A stretch of 64,000 bases of DNA from Eudorina sp. 2006-703-Eu-15. Its lineage: Eukaryota > Chlorophyta > Chlorophyceae > Chlamydomonadales > Volvocaceae. Location of the stretch: positions 526,146 to 590,145 of the forward strand of contig BDSI01000020.1 of NCBI GenBank assembly GCA_003117195.1, written 5' to 3'. Below, in pieces: positions 46,690 through 58,547 of the stretch; positions within the stretch are counted from its first letter, which is position 1, and every line of letters starts with the position of its first letter. A program made the translations under genes and the position numbers. The notes under the pieces are model-generated. The model ran no database searches. It saw only the letters and a list, made by a program, of their open reading frames with translations, and was not told the origin of the DNA.

Positions 46690-49600
46690 TCACTTGAACA
46701 GGGCCAGCAGGCCGCCCAGGACGCCGCCCTCGTTGGGCCTGGCGTCCGCAGCCGCGGCGGCGACGGGCGAGGCGGACGAGGGGCTTCCGAAGCCCAGCGG
46801 GCATTTGCTGCCCGAGGTCAGCGAAGTGAGGAACGGCGACGGGTCGTAGTAGATCTCCAGCTTCTGCGGGCATGGAAGGACACCCAGGCGATTGATGCAC
46901 GTGTGACCGCGGGGCCGGGTCTGCTCTCTGCTGCATTCGAGCTTGCGAGGAGCCCGCGAGGCATCGAGGGCGAGACTGGCCAGCAAGGGAGCGCGTGATC
47001 GGCTGTCCGAGCGTGGCCGCTCGCGGATTCGAAAGCTGTTATCCCCGTGGAAGTACGGCATCATTTGTAACCGTTACAAGGTGGACCCGTATCCCGACCG
47101 GGCATCCTTATGGTGGTGGGCCCCTGCGGCATAAGGCCCCAAATGTGTACAGACCCACTGCATCCGGGCTGGGTCGCCGGGTTGGGTGTGTCTGGACTGC
47201 TTTCATCGCTTCAGTCAACTCCACCCGCATAACGGTACGTTAGGTCCTCACCTATCCACGTTCCGTGCACACCGGGAACCTCACCCCGCAGCCCCGCCGC
47301 AGCGCTCCGCAGCTCGCAGCACGACCCCACCGCCGCACCTCAATCTGGAGCTTGTCGTTGAGGCGGGCGACGGCGGCTCCGTACATCTCGATGGTCTTCC
47401 CGGTGGCCTCGTGGCCGTTGTACGGTCCCTCCATGACGCCCCAGTGCCGCCACCGGAAGCTCACGTTGGGTGGCCCGCTGAAGACCTGCGCGGGAGAGGT
47501 GCGGCGGGGCGATCCCGGGTCGCTGTTGGGCAGGTGCGCGGCGGGATACTCCTGGCTTCCCGGGTCGGGATTGGCAGGTGCCTGGGCACAGACGCAGTAA
47601 TTCTCAGCGCTGCGTTCATCCCGTTGACTCTTTCCACCTACAGTAGTATAGTATGGAGCCGCGTCAGACCACCGCGTCCTGCACACAGTCGCATATGCAA
47701 GCAGAGCGATGCGCGTGTGCGCACCCTCTGCAGTGCTGTTCCACTTCGCAGCCCACGCACCTCGATGCACTCCCAAGCGAACCCCTTGGGGAAGGCGGTC
47801 TTAAACTCCTTGTGTGACTCCTGTGGGCGAGGGGCCGCGGGGCGGGCGGGTGGACCGTACGCTAGCACGGCGCCGTGGATGGCAGCCGACTGGACACCAG
47901 GTGGTCTCAAGCTCGCCGCCGCCTACCCGTCCATCCCACCCACAGAAACGGGATCCAGGCAGGGGGGCTGAGCATGCAAAAGCGCCACTGCCGTGCTGCT
48001 AGGGGCCCGGTGCTCTGTGCGGAAGGGTTTCCCCTGCCGGTCTCAGCGCTGAATCCACATGACATCTTTTGATGCGCCGCAAACTCGGATGTCCGTGTCG
48101 GGCCAGGATCGGCATGGGAGCTCGCCCACCGCCTGCAGGTGCGGTCAACGCTCCCGCCAAGTGAGCGCCAGGCCGCTGCCGTACGGATCAAAGTCTCACC
48201 TCGAAGTCCCAGTTCTGCATGGAGGCAGGAGGCAACGGAACAAGCCAGGCCGCGAATCAGTATCCCAACTCCCCAAGGAGTCAACCAGGTGTAAAGCAAG
48301 CAAACTCGACGACATTCGATGGGAGTTTGACAGGGCTTCAGTTGATGCCATGACGATGGCGGACCAATCCCCACGATGCAACGAATTTGGCTGTGGGCGT
48401 GTGGTTAAAGGTCGGTGTGACCGGATTACCAAACAGGTAAAAGTGTTGTAGTAGTACTGCGTGAAAGCCTTTCTTTGCGTTCTAGTCCTTGGGAAGGAAA
48501 TGTTGCAGCCCCCGCCCGCCCGGTCACTCCGGGGGTCACCGCACCACCTAGAGCGCGCAGAGCGCAACCCTCCCGGACTGCGTGTACATGTTATGGCTCA
48601 CATTGGAGGTGTACGACTCGTCAGTGATCAGCACGTTGTACGAACCGCGCCGCAGCAGCTCCGCGCCATCAATGGGCGCCCCGCCGTTCTGGCTGTACGT
48701 GAAGCCGGGGGCAAAGCTCCTGACGAAGTCCGCCGAGGTCTGCGAAGATGCGTTCGTGTCGGTCGTGTCAGCAACCTATATCATGCCATGCACGCCCGCA
48801 TTCAATACTCCACCTTGTGTGAAATCTCGAACTCGAATGTCTTGACAACAGACTCAACGACGTCGCCCAGTGAGCCGGGCTCCCAGTTGGCGGTCTTGTT
48901 CTTCAGGTACTCTACGGCAGCGGTACGAGGATGTACGGCAATTTCAAGTTTGACACAAGCAGCAGCCAGATTTAGCGGTGCTTTGTTAAGCAGCGCCGCC
49001 AGGCGTGCAAACAATGCAAAGCCGGCAACGGTGCCGGAAATTTCCAGCGAACTGACCTGTGTTAACGATGGTGTAGTCGGGCTTGCCATAACCTGCAAAC
49101 ACCGAGCACCAGGCAGCCGCCCAGTCGCCCACGGCGACACACTCAGCCTACCACGAGGGCAACGCCTGCTGGAGTGCTCACTTATGCCTCCACACTAGCC
49201 GTAAGCCAGACCCCATTGTCCGGATCCGATCCGATCCCGACGCGCTGCGGGGAATCCATGCCAACCATTTCAACCGCACGACTTAATGGAAACAAAGAAA
49301 GGAAAGAAGTTGACACGCGTGCAGGAACTTTAGACGCAAATACGCAACGCGGCATCGTCCGGATGCTCGCAGAAGGTACGTTCGGCGCAAGGCGGGCGGC
49401 CTGCGCCGCTTTGCGCTGCTAGCCGCATGCGACTGGCCCCGCCGCCCCCGCAGTCTACTTCGGCGCCGCCCTCGGACGCGCGGAGCGGTGCAGCTTCACC
49501 CCCGTGGTCCCACTTACGGAACTGTGACTCGGGCACGTCGTGAAGCCACTTGCGCTCCGGCACGTGCGGGACCGCGCTTGCGGCCCGAGTGCGCAACGCA

Positions 49601-50090
49601 CGGCGCCCTGACCGTGTTGGCGCGCAGCGATGGGAAAGTCGCCGACGACCCATACACATAACGGGGCGAGGCCGTTTTTCAATTGTACGAACGGGAGGGT
49701 GCAGCGCGCAGGATCAGGACGTGAGTTCGTAGTGAAGGGATAGCAGCGGAACGGAACGGAAATGACTGCAGACGTATGTAAACCACAGTGCACGATAAAT
49801 ATGCACAACTTACTACAACTGCTGTATTGGATGCTGTCTTTGAGGACGAGATGCGCCCGTCGGGGCATATGCAGGCACCAAGGGTCTGCATCGCTCAACC
49901 ATAAAACAGCAGCACAGAAACTAAAACTCAACGCTGTGATGCATGTGCAAAAACCTAGCGAGAAACGATGTACGTGCCTGCCGGCTTCGCCACGACCGCA
50001 TGGCCACCGTGAGCTGGGACCTTCAGCGTCGAGTTCATACTTGATGTTGGTCTGCTCACATGGAGTTATGGATGGCTCAAAGATAGCCAT
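46690..50090 (-). CDS. Pathogen-related protein homologue (SnoaL-like fold), about nine exons, about 284 residues
   Basis: Minus-strand exons with consistent phases: 50090-49974, about 49554-49518, 49092-49057, 48911-48814, 48739-48569, a possible five-codon exon 48214-48200, 47820-47761, 47485-47339 and 46863-46690. Diagnostic segments are YGKPDYTIVN, EPGSLGDVVESVVKTFEFE, SHKEFKTAFPKGFAWECIE, VFSGPPNVSFRWRHWGVMEG, NGHEATGKTIEMYG and, at the end, LEIYYDPSPFL and GGVLGGLLALFK. This order matches plant pathogen-related proteins: the PP...FRHWG.MEG.F.GH block followed by the ...YYD...LLGGL tail. The biochemical role of the family is not established; the core resembles SnoaL/NTF2-like cups. The N-terminal exon (MAIFEPSITPCEQTN) and the microexon are the least certain parts. 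The last intron carries a GTAACCGTTAC-family repeat. Confidence 0.85.
47067..47110 (+). repeat. GTAACCGTTAC-family repeat inside an intron of the pathogen-related gene
   Basis: An exact GTAACCGTTAC core, then AAGGTGGACCCGTATCCCG and ACCGGGCATCC. It lies in the intron between 46863 and 47339, on the strand opposite to the gene. Confidence 0.8.
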
Positions 50091-51761
50091 TGTTATGATC
50101 GCCTTGCTGCGCAGGTAAGGTCGAGGGCGTTGCAGCACTCACCTGTAAGTGACCTCAATCGCGCTGTATGCTTCACTGCGCGCTCCAAACAAGTTCGCCG
50201 AGCGATAACGAAATACAACCGATAAAAAAGTTTTCAATGTGATGAGGGTCACTTTCTTTTTTCACGCGAGTTTATATAGGACCTGCAACTAGATGGCAAA
50301 GTTGGTGGTACGGAACCCAAACTAACGAATGGCCCACGCCTTTCTGTAACAGGCTCTAAAGAGATTATCCTTCAAAAATCAATTTCGAAAAATGGGCATA
50401 GTGAGTGGAAAGGAGAACGGTTCCAACAGGCTCCGATGGTGATCAGTGGACCAGGGTGCCGGATCGAGGGAAGGTACAGACGAAGATTGGATGCTACACG
50501 AATAAAATAGGAGCACGGAAACACGACTGGGAGAGAAAGTTAGCCCTTGGAAACTTGTTTCAGGAACACTCGCGCCGCGATCGCTGGCGAGGGAAGTTCC
50601 AGGTATTGAAATCGTATATAGTGATACAATCGACAGTCGCAAAGACTTAAAGTTGTTAAAATCGCTAACTATGATTCGTCCTCACGCGGCAAGCGCTTTC
50701 TGAATGAAAATTCCGAAACCTCCTTACCCAGTGCGAAGAGATCCACGAGTTATCCATTTCGAGCCTAAAAATTGTCATAGAGAATGATACATCACTGCAT
50801 ACATGCCTCACAGGGCAATTATGACTGTCATGCAAATGTAGTCAGACAAGTTAGATAATTGTAGCTTCCGTTTCAGTTGACCAATCATTCGTTTCCATCT
50901 TTTAAATCACAGCCTGTATCCAAACGATATGCAGTTCACAGAAATTTCATCTGAGGGAACATATGGTCAAGGAGACATCGAAGCGGAGGCTTCTATCTGC
51001 ACACGCCCTCTCGCACTAAGGGTTAGGAGGGAGCCGTTGTATCGAAAATGGTAGTTTCATGTAGATATAAGTTTATGTTCAGGTCCTGTACCTCTTAGTT
51101 CTCAAGGCCTCGAGATATTTTACACCTTCGAGAATCTGTACACGCGATACGGGCAGACCCGTGAAGCGGTCCGACACAGATCGACGATCGAAGCCTGTAG
51201 CCGACACTGGCATGAACATTAATGCGCAGTAGGGCATATTGGATACGGTTGTAAGCGGTGCATTCGGGCGCAGTGCAGGCGGTGCAGGATGGTATTGACT
51301 GGTCGGTATTGCCTGTAAAACGGTACGATCATGTACTTTGTATTTCAGTGCTTGTTGCCAGGTAGCCTGGGTGTCGCGTTCCGGAATCCGTTCATCTCCT
51401 TCGTTGCCCTCTTCAGGTACACATCTATGCGAAGGCAAATCCATTCCTTACTGCATTACATTTCCCTGCCACGACGCCTTTCAGGGCGACTCTGGCGGGT
51501 TACCATTACTGCCCAGTTACAGCCGCTTCCAGCCATCTTCCACTCTGATGCAACGCTCCATATATCAACGTATCCGTTTCCTCTTTCATGTAACCCTGCT
51601 AAATTTACCAGTACAGCAGGTCTTTTAGTCGTCCCCAGGCGTTCGGTTCCTTTTATGGCCTTCTTGGTCCTTCTCAATGGCACTCGTCAAATTTCGACTC
51701 CATTCCATGACGTATGAACGTCGTGTTGCCCTGCAAGGATGCCTTTCAGTGCGCCTCTCCA
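50091..51761. other. AT-richer intergenic DNA with an internal duplication
   Basis: From about 50.2 to 51.0 kb the sequence is clearly less GC-rich than the gene regions and holds no gene. From about 51.4 kb a block containing GCCTTTCAG and TTACAGCCGC (around 51.43-51.53 kb) is repeated at 51.69-51.76 kb and continues at 52.28-52.33 kb, beyond the hAT-type insertion. Bases 51754-51761 are CTCTCCAG, the left target duplication of that insertion. Confidence 0.5.
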
Positions 51762-52267
51762 GCAGTGTTGCTATCTTAAATAAAATAAATATTTACGGGC
51801 CAAAAACCCGGAATTTTTTTATTTCCCGGACCCCCAGAAAACCTGCGAGATTTCATTTATTTGACGCTGTAGGGAGCCGGAAATCTGCCCTGCCAACTAT
51901 TTTCCGGACTACCAAAAGGGCCTGGAAATCTGCAGGCGCAGGGCAATTCCTGTGTCGTACACCTGTCTACCGCCAAAACACACTACGATGCCGTGTCCCG
52001 GACTCCTGGTTACCCTCCCATATGCATCCGCCACGCCAGGAAAGCGTGCTTCAGGCCTCCAAGACTGAGAATCCGTGTCGCAGCTGTGGTAGCAGTGTCC
52101 CTGCTGTCGAAACACGCCGAAATATTTCCTGGCCTGCCCGGAGGTTTTTATTTCCTGGCACCTAGAAAGGCCCCCAAAATCTGCCCTGCCAAAGGTTTTT
52201 TGGCTACTGGCGGCAGGCCGGAAACCTGCGGAATTCTATTTCTCCGTTTTGGAAGATAGCAACACTG
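51762..52267. mobile_element. Non-autonomous hAT-type DNA transposon, 506 bp
   Basis: The ends are perfect 15-bp terminal inverted repeats: CAGTGTTGCTATCTT at 51762-51776 and its reverse complement AAGATAGCAACACTG at 52253-52267. Both ends are flanked by the identical 8-bp direct repeat CTCTCCAG (51754-51761 and 52268-52275). An 8-bp duplication plus ends beginning CAG.GTTG is the hallmark of the hAT superfamily. The interior is AT-rich, with recurring TCTGCCCTGCCAA, CCTGCGGAA and TTATTTC(C/T)(C/G)GG motifs in both orientations. It has no transposase, so it must have been moved by an enzyme encoded elsewhere. The perfect duplication points to a fairly recent insertion. Confidence 0.88.
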
Positions 52268-54080
52268 CTCTCCAGTTACCTGTACCGCCGAGTTACAACC
52301 GCGTTCCGTTATCCTGATGTGCATTGCCCATTCTATGCAATTCGGTGCGGCGTTATGTTGCCTTTCCTCCGCTATTTCTCGACACCTTTTCCGGCGACGG
52401 CCCCTGCCGAACTCTTGCGGCCGCCCCCAACGCGTTCTGCCTCATACGGACCCGCTTCTCCCTTCCGATCATCGTTCTCGATTGGGCAGCTTCTTCTCTT
52501 TCTCTCCTCGTCCTGCTACCGCCTCAACAGTGGGCAAAATGACATCACAATTCCTCTGGTGCTTAACCCTCCATTCGTACTTCGTAAGAATTCCGGGTAC
52601 AATGCAGCGTATGCGCACGGGGAAAGCGGGTGGACAAAGTTGGCCTAGGACTTTATGTGTTGTGAGTATGGTCGAACCCTCACTGTAATCGGAATGATTA
52701 CACCACTGTATGGATACTAATCCGCTGCTCTAACGCGCGAGGCACTAAGCAACTGACAGGTTGTCGGTTTCACAAGTGTGACAGCCGCGTAGTTGAGTCG
52801 AAAGGCCTGTCCTATCAAGGAAGTAGCTGAAGTCCCGCAGGGCTACGATCAACGGTTACCGATCGATCGTATATAGTTCGGTGCGGCTGCCTCTGTCCAG
52901 TGGGCACCTGGGTGCACCTGAATACGCGTTGTGCAATACAAGAATCCGCGCTTACTCCAAGGCAGCGGCAGCTGCTGGGCCTCGAGGCGTAGATCCCCCG
53001 CACAGCTATCCCACCGATGGCAGAGGAGAGCGCCGTGTCAACGTCAGCCGACCGCAGCGAGCTTTCGGCAGACCAGACGAGGTTCCCACTGAGATGTCAA
53101 GTCATACCTGCCGGGCAACGCCTGACGGCGGCATCTCCGAAACGTGTGCGAGTATCGGATGGATGATTGCGCCGTCGCTACAAAATTGGGAGAGTGCTTG
53201 GCGGGTCCCCACAAGCATGTATACGGCAGCCAGCTCGGCACGTTGCCGCGCCCCACGGGGAACCAGACTGGCATGTAAGAGCGCACGCGCCAGGGGATAG
53301 GGGCACTACCGCAGGCCGCACCGTGGCTGTGTGCCCCTTCAACGACCAAGGAAACTGGCCCGCACAAGCAACCCGTAAGCCGACGACCACCACGCCGAAA
53401 TCCCCCTCCAGCTAGCTGCCCAACCAAGCTTCAACCAGTAATGACGCGCTGGGCAGCTGGCTATGGCCCGCCAGACTTAGGACCCCGCCCCTGCCGTTCA
53501 ACCACCGCCTGACGCTCCCTGCCCACCTAGCGTTAACCTTTCCTACCGGTCTATCACTTGGAGCTGCTACCATATCATCCGCATCCCGGCGGCTTCCAAT
53601 TCCTTCGGACAGCAGCACATACGGGATGATGTACTCCGCGCAGCTCTCCCCGCGTCTTTGGTTCACTCCAACGCCACCACCACGTTCGTGCTCTCGCCCT
53701 CCTAGCCGCTTTATCAGCGTCCCAGCCCTTGGCCCGCTCGTCACTCCTTGGCCGGTTGGGCGGTGGCCTCCGTCTTCTTCTCGGCCGCCCGGGCAGCCAC
53801 GGTGGCCGCGCATGCGGGCCGGTCCGCCATTCTGTCCCACGGAGACCGGGTGAAGTGGGGGCGGGGGTGTAGGTGGGGTCAAGCGTAGGGCACCAGAGAT
53901 GGGGTTGGCGATGAACCCAGGAGCCAAGCAGCCCCCGAGTTGGGGCGTGGGTGTGAGTGGACCGAAACGGCAGCGCCTCCCCTCCCTCATCGCCCCATCC
54001 CGGATCCCCGAGTTGCGGAACGGGCTATAGGCCATTGGTAGACATGATCAAACTGCGGAACGGGTTGGCCTCTGGGCAGC
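52268..54080. other. Intergenic, no confident gene
   Basis: Starts with the right target duplication (52268-52275) and the continuation of the split duplicated sequence. Pyrimidine-rich frames near 52.3-52.7 kb (plus strand) are open for about 100 codons but have no recognised domain. Just before the GST stop lies a stretch (about 54021-54070) that on the minus strand could encode NPFRSLIMSTNGL then stop, a possible alternative GST terminus. Confidence 0.4.
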
Positions 54081-56148
54081 TCACCTCTTCATGTACGCCA
54101 GCACGTTGGGGTAGGGGCTGAGGTCCAACTGAGGGCACCGACAGAAGAGGAAAATGAAAGGAGAAGTGGCTTCAGATCAGGCAAGGAGCAGGGAGCGGTA
54201 TTTTAGGCGCCCCTTATGATGGCTCCAGCATCTGGTAAAATCCTTCCTGTTGACTACGCCCCTCCGGATGGGGTAGATAGGTAGGTAGGTAGGTAGGTAG
54301 GTAGGTAGGTAGGTAGGTAGGTAGGTAGGTAGGTAGGTAGGTAGGTAGGTAGGTAGGTAGGTAGGTAGGCAGGTAAGAGAGAGCGGTTGGGAGGGTGCGT
54401 GGCTTGCATTCAATATCCCGAAGGAAGTGGCCTCGGCGGCTGGGCGCTCCCGACCTCCGCCGCCTGGAACCCCTCAGGGTCGGTTCCGTCCGTCAGTTGT
54501 CAGTGGAGTGCACCGGCTGCGTTGTGCATCATGGCTCAGGGGGGCCCTCTCCTCCCCGCAATCCACACACCCCTGCCCTTGTCCCCGTGTCACCCTTCCT
54601 CTGCCACCGTCCACCTCAGACCCCATCCCTCCCCACCTGCGGGAAGAACGCAGGAATATACAGCAGGTAGGCGCCCACAGCCACGTCCGACACGGTGAAG
54701 GACTCGCCGTCGATGTACGGCTGGCTCGCTAGGATCTCGTCCAGCGTGCGGAACAGGTCTGGCATGGATCTCTCACGCCACTGAGGGACCCAACCGCCGG
54801 ATACGGGGTCACACATAATGTTATGATGGATTGGGCGCCCATGGGGTAGGGGGGGAATGGCGGACAGGAGCGAGCGCGCGCTTTACAGCAATGACTGCGG
54901 TTGCGAGTGCACAGCTGAAAGTGCAAGCGAAGAACCTTCGCTGAGAGTGCGATCACCACCTGGCAACAGCATCACTGCCAGGAGTGGGTGCTGTCGCCTG
55001 GTGGTGGCGGTGATGCGCGGGCGGCACCCCGTGGAGGCAGGGATCCCAATAAGCCTCGTTCGGCGCGCGACATGTTTGCACGGGCGGGTCATGCCGTGCG
55101 GCAGAGGCCGCATTTGCAGGACTCCGGGGCGAGGGCCACCGGGTCACGGAGCCGACTGCTGTCCCGGGAAGCCTCGAGCTCCCCTCCGCATCTTCACGCA
55201 GCCTCGGGTCCAGCCACCACAGGCGCCCACCTGCTCCACAAACACCGCCTGGGTCATGGTGCTGTTGGCGAACAGAGTCCACTGCTCGGCCCGGGCCCGC
55301 TCCTGGAGGCTGTGGAACTGGCCGTACTTGTCGGCAATGTACAGCAGAATAGCGCCGCTCTCGAACTGGGGAAAAAGGAGAGGAAAGGAAGCCACGGGGA
55401 AAGGAAGCCACGTGGCAGCATGAAGCGCTTGTCCGGACGAGAGGAGGGGACCAGCGCCGTGTTTGACATGAGGACTGGGGCGCGTTGGGCTGGGGGTCGC
55501 TGCCGCGCTGTCATTCCGAGAACGATCCGTGGTGGTGTCCGCGGCACCACAGCATACCGATGGAATCGTGAAGGTGCGAAAAGGTGTCGGTGGCTCACTG
55601 CACGTTTGTTGCCCCAATGGCAAATACAGCCGGGGCATTTGCGTCCGCGGATGAAGGGTCATGAGGTATTGCGGCGCACTTCACGCTCGCAAGTTTCACA
55701 CCATGTCAAACTCGTGCATGCGGTTTATTACCCCTCGCACTCCATCACGGCTACCCCTGCGACCATAGTACCATACTGCCGCTCCACTTACCAGCTTCAG
55801 ATCTCCATCCTCCAAAGCCGGCAACTTGCCGAACGGGTTCACCTGCCGTGCACACGCACCTCCTTCGTAAGGACGTCCATTTCAAGCATAATGAGATTGT
55901 AAATATACCTTCTTGAACCAGTCAGACTTGTGCTCGCGCTTCTCGCGCATGTCAAGGTTAACGATTTCAACCTCAGCCGCAACGCTGGGACCCAGCTCCT
56001 GTAAATACCATTCGACGATACGCCCTCTGCTAGCAGGATTACTGTACAGCTTTGCAGCGGCATAAGATCGGAAGCATAGCTGCCGACTGGCGACGCGACG
56101 GGACAGTGTCCGCGACTGTGACGGATTCAAGCTGCGGATCGCCGACAT
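54081..56148 (-). CDS. Glutathione S-transferase, probably organelle-targeted, five exons, 205 residues
   Basis: Phase-0 exons: 56148-55909, 55842-55792, 55365-55231, 54780-54637 and 54128-54081 (TGA at 54083-54081). Residues about 1-30 (MSAIRSLNPSQSRTLSRRVA) are Arg and Ser-rich without acidic residues, like a mitochondrial or plastid presequence. The thioredoxin-fold domain follows: AAKLYSNPASRGRIVEWYL (the Ser sits where GSTs carry the catalytic Ser or Cys), then VNPFGKLPALEDGDLKL (cis-Pro loop) and ESGAILLYIADKYG (the E-S pair that grips glutathione). The helical domain has QPYIDGESFTVSDVAVGAYL, the conserved N-capping box. The end, YPNVLAYMKR, is followed at once by TGA; that TGA overlaps a possible donor (AG|GTGAG), so a short extra exon cannot be excluded. 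The reaction is conjugation or reduction using glutathione; the substrate is unknown. Confidence 0.88.
54272..54374. repeat. GTAG tetranucleotide array in a GST intron
   Basis: About 23 GTAG units, nearly perfect, with one GATA near the start and one GCAG near the end. It is in the intron between GST exons 4 and 5; on the sense strand it is a CTAC run. Confidence 0.95.
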
Positions 56149-57451
56149 TGTGATTTATAATGCTACTTTTAAGGATCAGATGTTCTCAGAGACTGAGAAC
56201 GTTGGCAACAGTGGCGATCAGCCGCGATACTATTAAGACTGTTGTGTTGGTTATCGGAGAAGGTACGGCAACGGACCTTAAGCGAGTGGCTCGTGCGCCT
56301 GATGGTGGATGCTGGAAACACCAATGAACATCACTGTATGCGCTCTACATCCTGGGTAGAGGTCGACCTCCCGTCGCCTGACCTCGGCCTTCAGGTGACA
56401 CCTCGGGCGAGTGCCCGTGCGCCGCAGCCGCCTCTACTCGCCGGTTTCGGAATTCAAATTTCCCGCTCCCGGCAGGTCCTCAAGAGAGATTGATAACCCA
56501 AAGTATGCCGTGCAGGCCATGCCTCGCGATTACTTCCGACATCCTTAATCGTAACCAAGCACGCGTCCCGGGTTCGACGCTGATCCACAACATCGACGGC
56601 CGCATCCGCCACCGGCTGCCTCCAACACGAACACCATCACCGCCACCACTGTAAACCAAAGCCTACAACCAAACGCGCCCCTCCGCAGCGCACCCTGGAG
56701 GCCCCCTGCCAGGTTCGTACGGCCCGCGGCCTCGTCGCGGCCTCGAGTCCAAACGGACGGCAACCTCCAAGCTCCTCAGGGTGACGCCCGCCCGAACCCT
56801 TTAAATCAAGATGCCACACCGGCGTGCAGTCTTTGTGCGCTCACCCAGTTTAGAGTGACAGCGGCACTTGAACCCGGCCGCTTGGACCCGGGCTCTCCCG
56901 CTTCCCGCCCGAACGTCTGGCCGCCATCCAAGCCGGGGCGGGTCATGGCAACGGCAACCCCAATGTCCGGGACGACGTAAACATGTTGTCGATGTACATG
57001 CATGGGAGTCTGCAGGCACCCGCGTACAGAGCTCCGCAGGCCCGGCAATCCAGCGGCAGCTTGCATAGACAGTCGTCCCCGCCTAGCCACGGTGGCCCCG
57101 GGTTCGGCAACTGGCAGGAGAAGAAAACACGGTCAACGCCGATAGCGAAGACAGCGCGGACAAACAAACCGAAACGCAAGTCAAACCAACGAACCACAAA
57201 CCACGTGCCAAGGGGCTTGAGACGACCGCGCGCGATCGCTTAGCACCGGCGAGGCCGTCACGACCGCTGACCTAGTCAATGCAAGGGCTCCCCTCGCGTT
57301 GTGCTGCCTGGCAGCAGACTACATGTCTGAGAGGCTCGCGATGGTGATGGAGCTAACCTCCTGATCAGGTACAACTAAGACGGGGTTCGCCAGCGTGCAG
57401 CGATGTACACACCACGGAGCGGGCTTCCTCTCTCTACAACGGAGATCATAC
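56149..57451. other. Intergenic, possible gene remnants
   Basis: No confident gene. A minus-strand frame near 57.13-56.85 kb (VYVVPDIGVAVAMT, then PGLDGGQTFG) reads like protein and follows a pyrimidine-rich TTCTCCTGCCAG acceptor, so it may be an exon paired with the one at 57.45-57.7 kb. I cannot name a family. The GST promoter should lie just above 56148. Confidence 0.35.
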
Positions 57452-57691
57452 CTCGTCGAGTACGATGTCCTGTGACCCGGCACTCTTGGAGCGCATCACC
57501 AATTCCCGGCCATCCAGCCAAGCCCTCCTAACTGTCATATACCGTCCGGCCCAGCCGCTTTCAAACACAAACGTCTCGAGGAATCGTCCCCCGGTGACAT
57601 GCCGTAACATTGGACATGCTTCCTGGACTCTTGATGTTGCCGGTTGACGTTCCTGAGTATAAGTCCATCCATTAGCATCTTCCGGCTCCAC
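57452..57691 (-). CDS. Putative exon of an unidentified gene
   Basis: The minus-strand frame contains RHVTGGRFLETFVFESGWAG and RRAWLDGRELVMRSKSAG, and ends LDE at a good donor (GACGAG|GTATGA, exon end 57452). A CCAG acceptor lies near 57628, so the true exon may be about 57627-57452. The residue mix is protein-like rather than low-complexity. Start, partner exons and family are unknown. It is downstream of LSM12 on the same strand, but spliced into a different frame and separated by the LSM12 stop. Confidence 0.35.
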
Positions 57692-57907
57692 GAGAGCGTC
57701 CCGCCAACATTCGGAACCGGGTCCAGGAGCCCTTATGAACCATAGGAAAGCGCAACGACCTGATGTCCACGGATTATCCCCAAAAAGTTCTGGTCAAAGT
57801 CAAACGCCTCTTCCTGTCCCTGCAGGCACAACTACCCGATAGGTGCCCCTGAGGCGCTGCTGTCCCTGCCACCTCCGCTGGTCGGTATCCAAACCGTGCG
57901 CGGCCCT

Positions 57908-58547
57908 TCACAACCCCAGCCGCTCACGCTCTAGTCTAAGCACCCTTTTGACACGGTCACGGGTCGCCGCGTGCTCGTTGTCGGAGCGGCAAGTGTCGGG
58001 AGTGTACGGCTCCTCCACGAAGACCGAGTCCAGCACAACGATGGCCTGGTGATATCAGAGAAGAACAGTAGAGATTTTGCTAGGCATCAGAATTCTTGGT
58101 CCGTCAGTGCGTGCAAATGACCCGTCCACATACCTTGTTCTGCCAGACGCAGGGCATCGTCTTCACAAGCGCATCGAAGATGGCCTGTGCTTCTTTTGTC
58201 ACACCCTGCCCCACGCGCGCTGACTCCATCTCAGCCTGTTGCAAGGCCTTCTCCTCGCGCTTCCTGCACCGCTCCAGGTCTACGTGCGGCAGCTCCAGAT
58301 CGAACGGCCGGTCTGGCTGAACTGAGGACACGACTTCCCGGACAGCGCTCGCCTTTATAAGGCGAAGGTTTGAGACTCCGGAATGCGATCCTGGCTCCTT
58401 AATGACGAGCAGGTTGCTTTGACGATCGAACGCGAAAACACAGCCTGAAATCTCCTCGCCATTTTCTGTCTGCAACACAACATCATTTCCAACGACGAAG
58501 CTGCTTGTTGTATCTTTGCTTCCAGCAGCAGCTACTGAAGTCGCCAT
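57908..58547 (-). CDS. LSM12: LSM12 homologue, two exons, 183 residues
   Basis: Exons 58547-58134 and 58045-57908 join in phase 0 (AACAAG|GTATGT...CACCAG|GCC). Residues about 15-75 form an N-terminal Lsm-type barrel (FVVGNDVVLQTENGEEISG, then FAFDRQSNLLVIKEPG). The rest is the anticodon-binding-type AD domain: GQGVTKEAQAIFDALVKTMP, CVWQNKAIVVLDSVFVEEPY and RDRVKRVLRLERERL. That two-domain order is typical of LSM12, which in other eukaryotes associates with ataxin-2-type complexes in mRNA control and, in animals, acts as a receptor for the messenger NAADP. The protein has the usual size (about 180-195). The ATG directly follows GGCATATA, so the 5' untranslated region may be short or the TATA similarity accidental. 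Confidence 0.92.
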
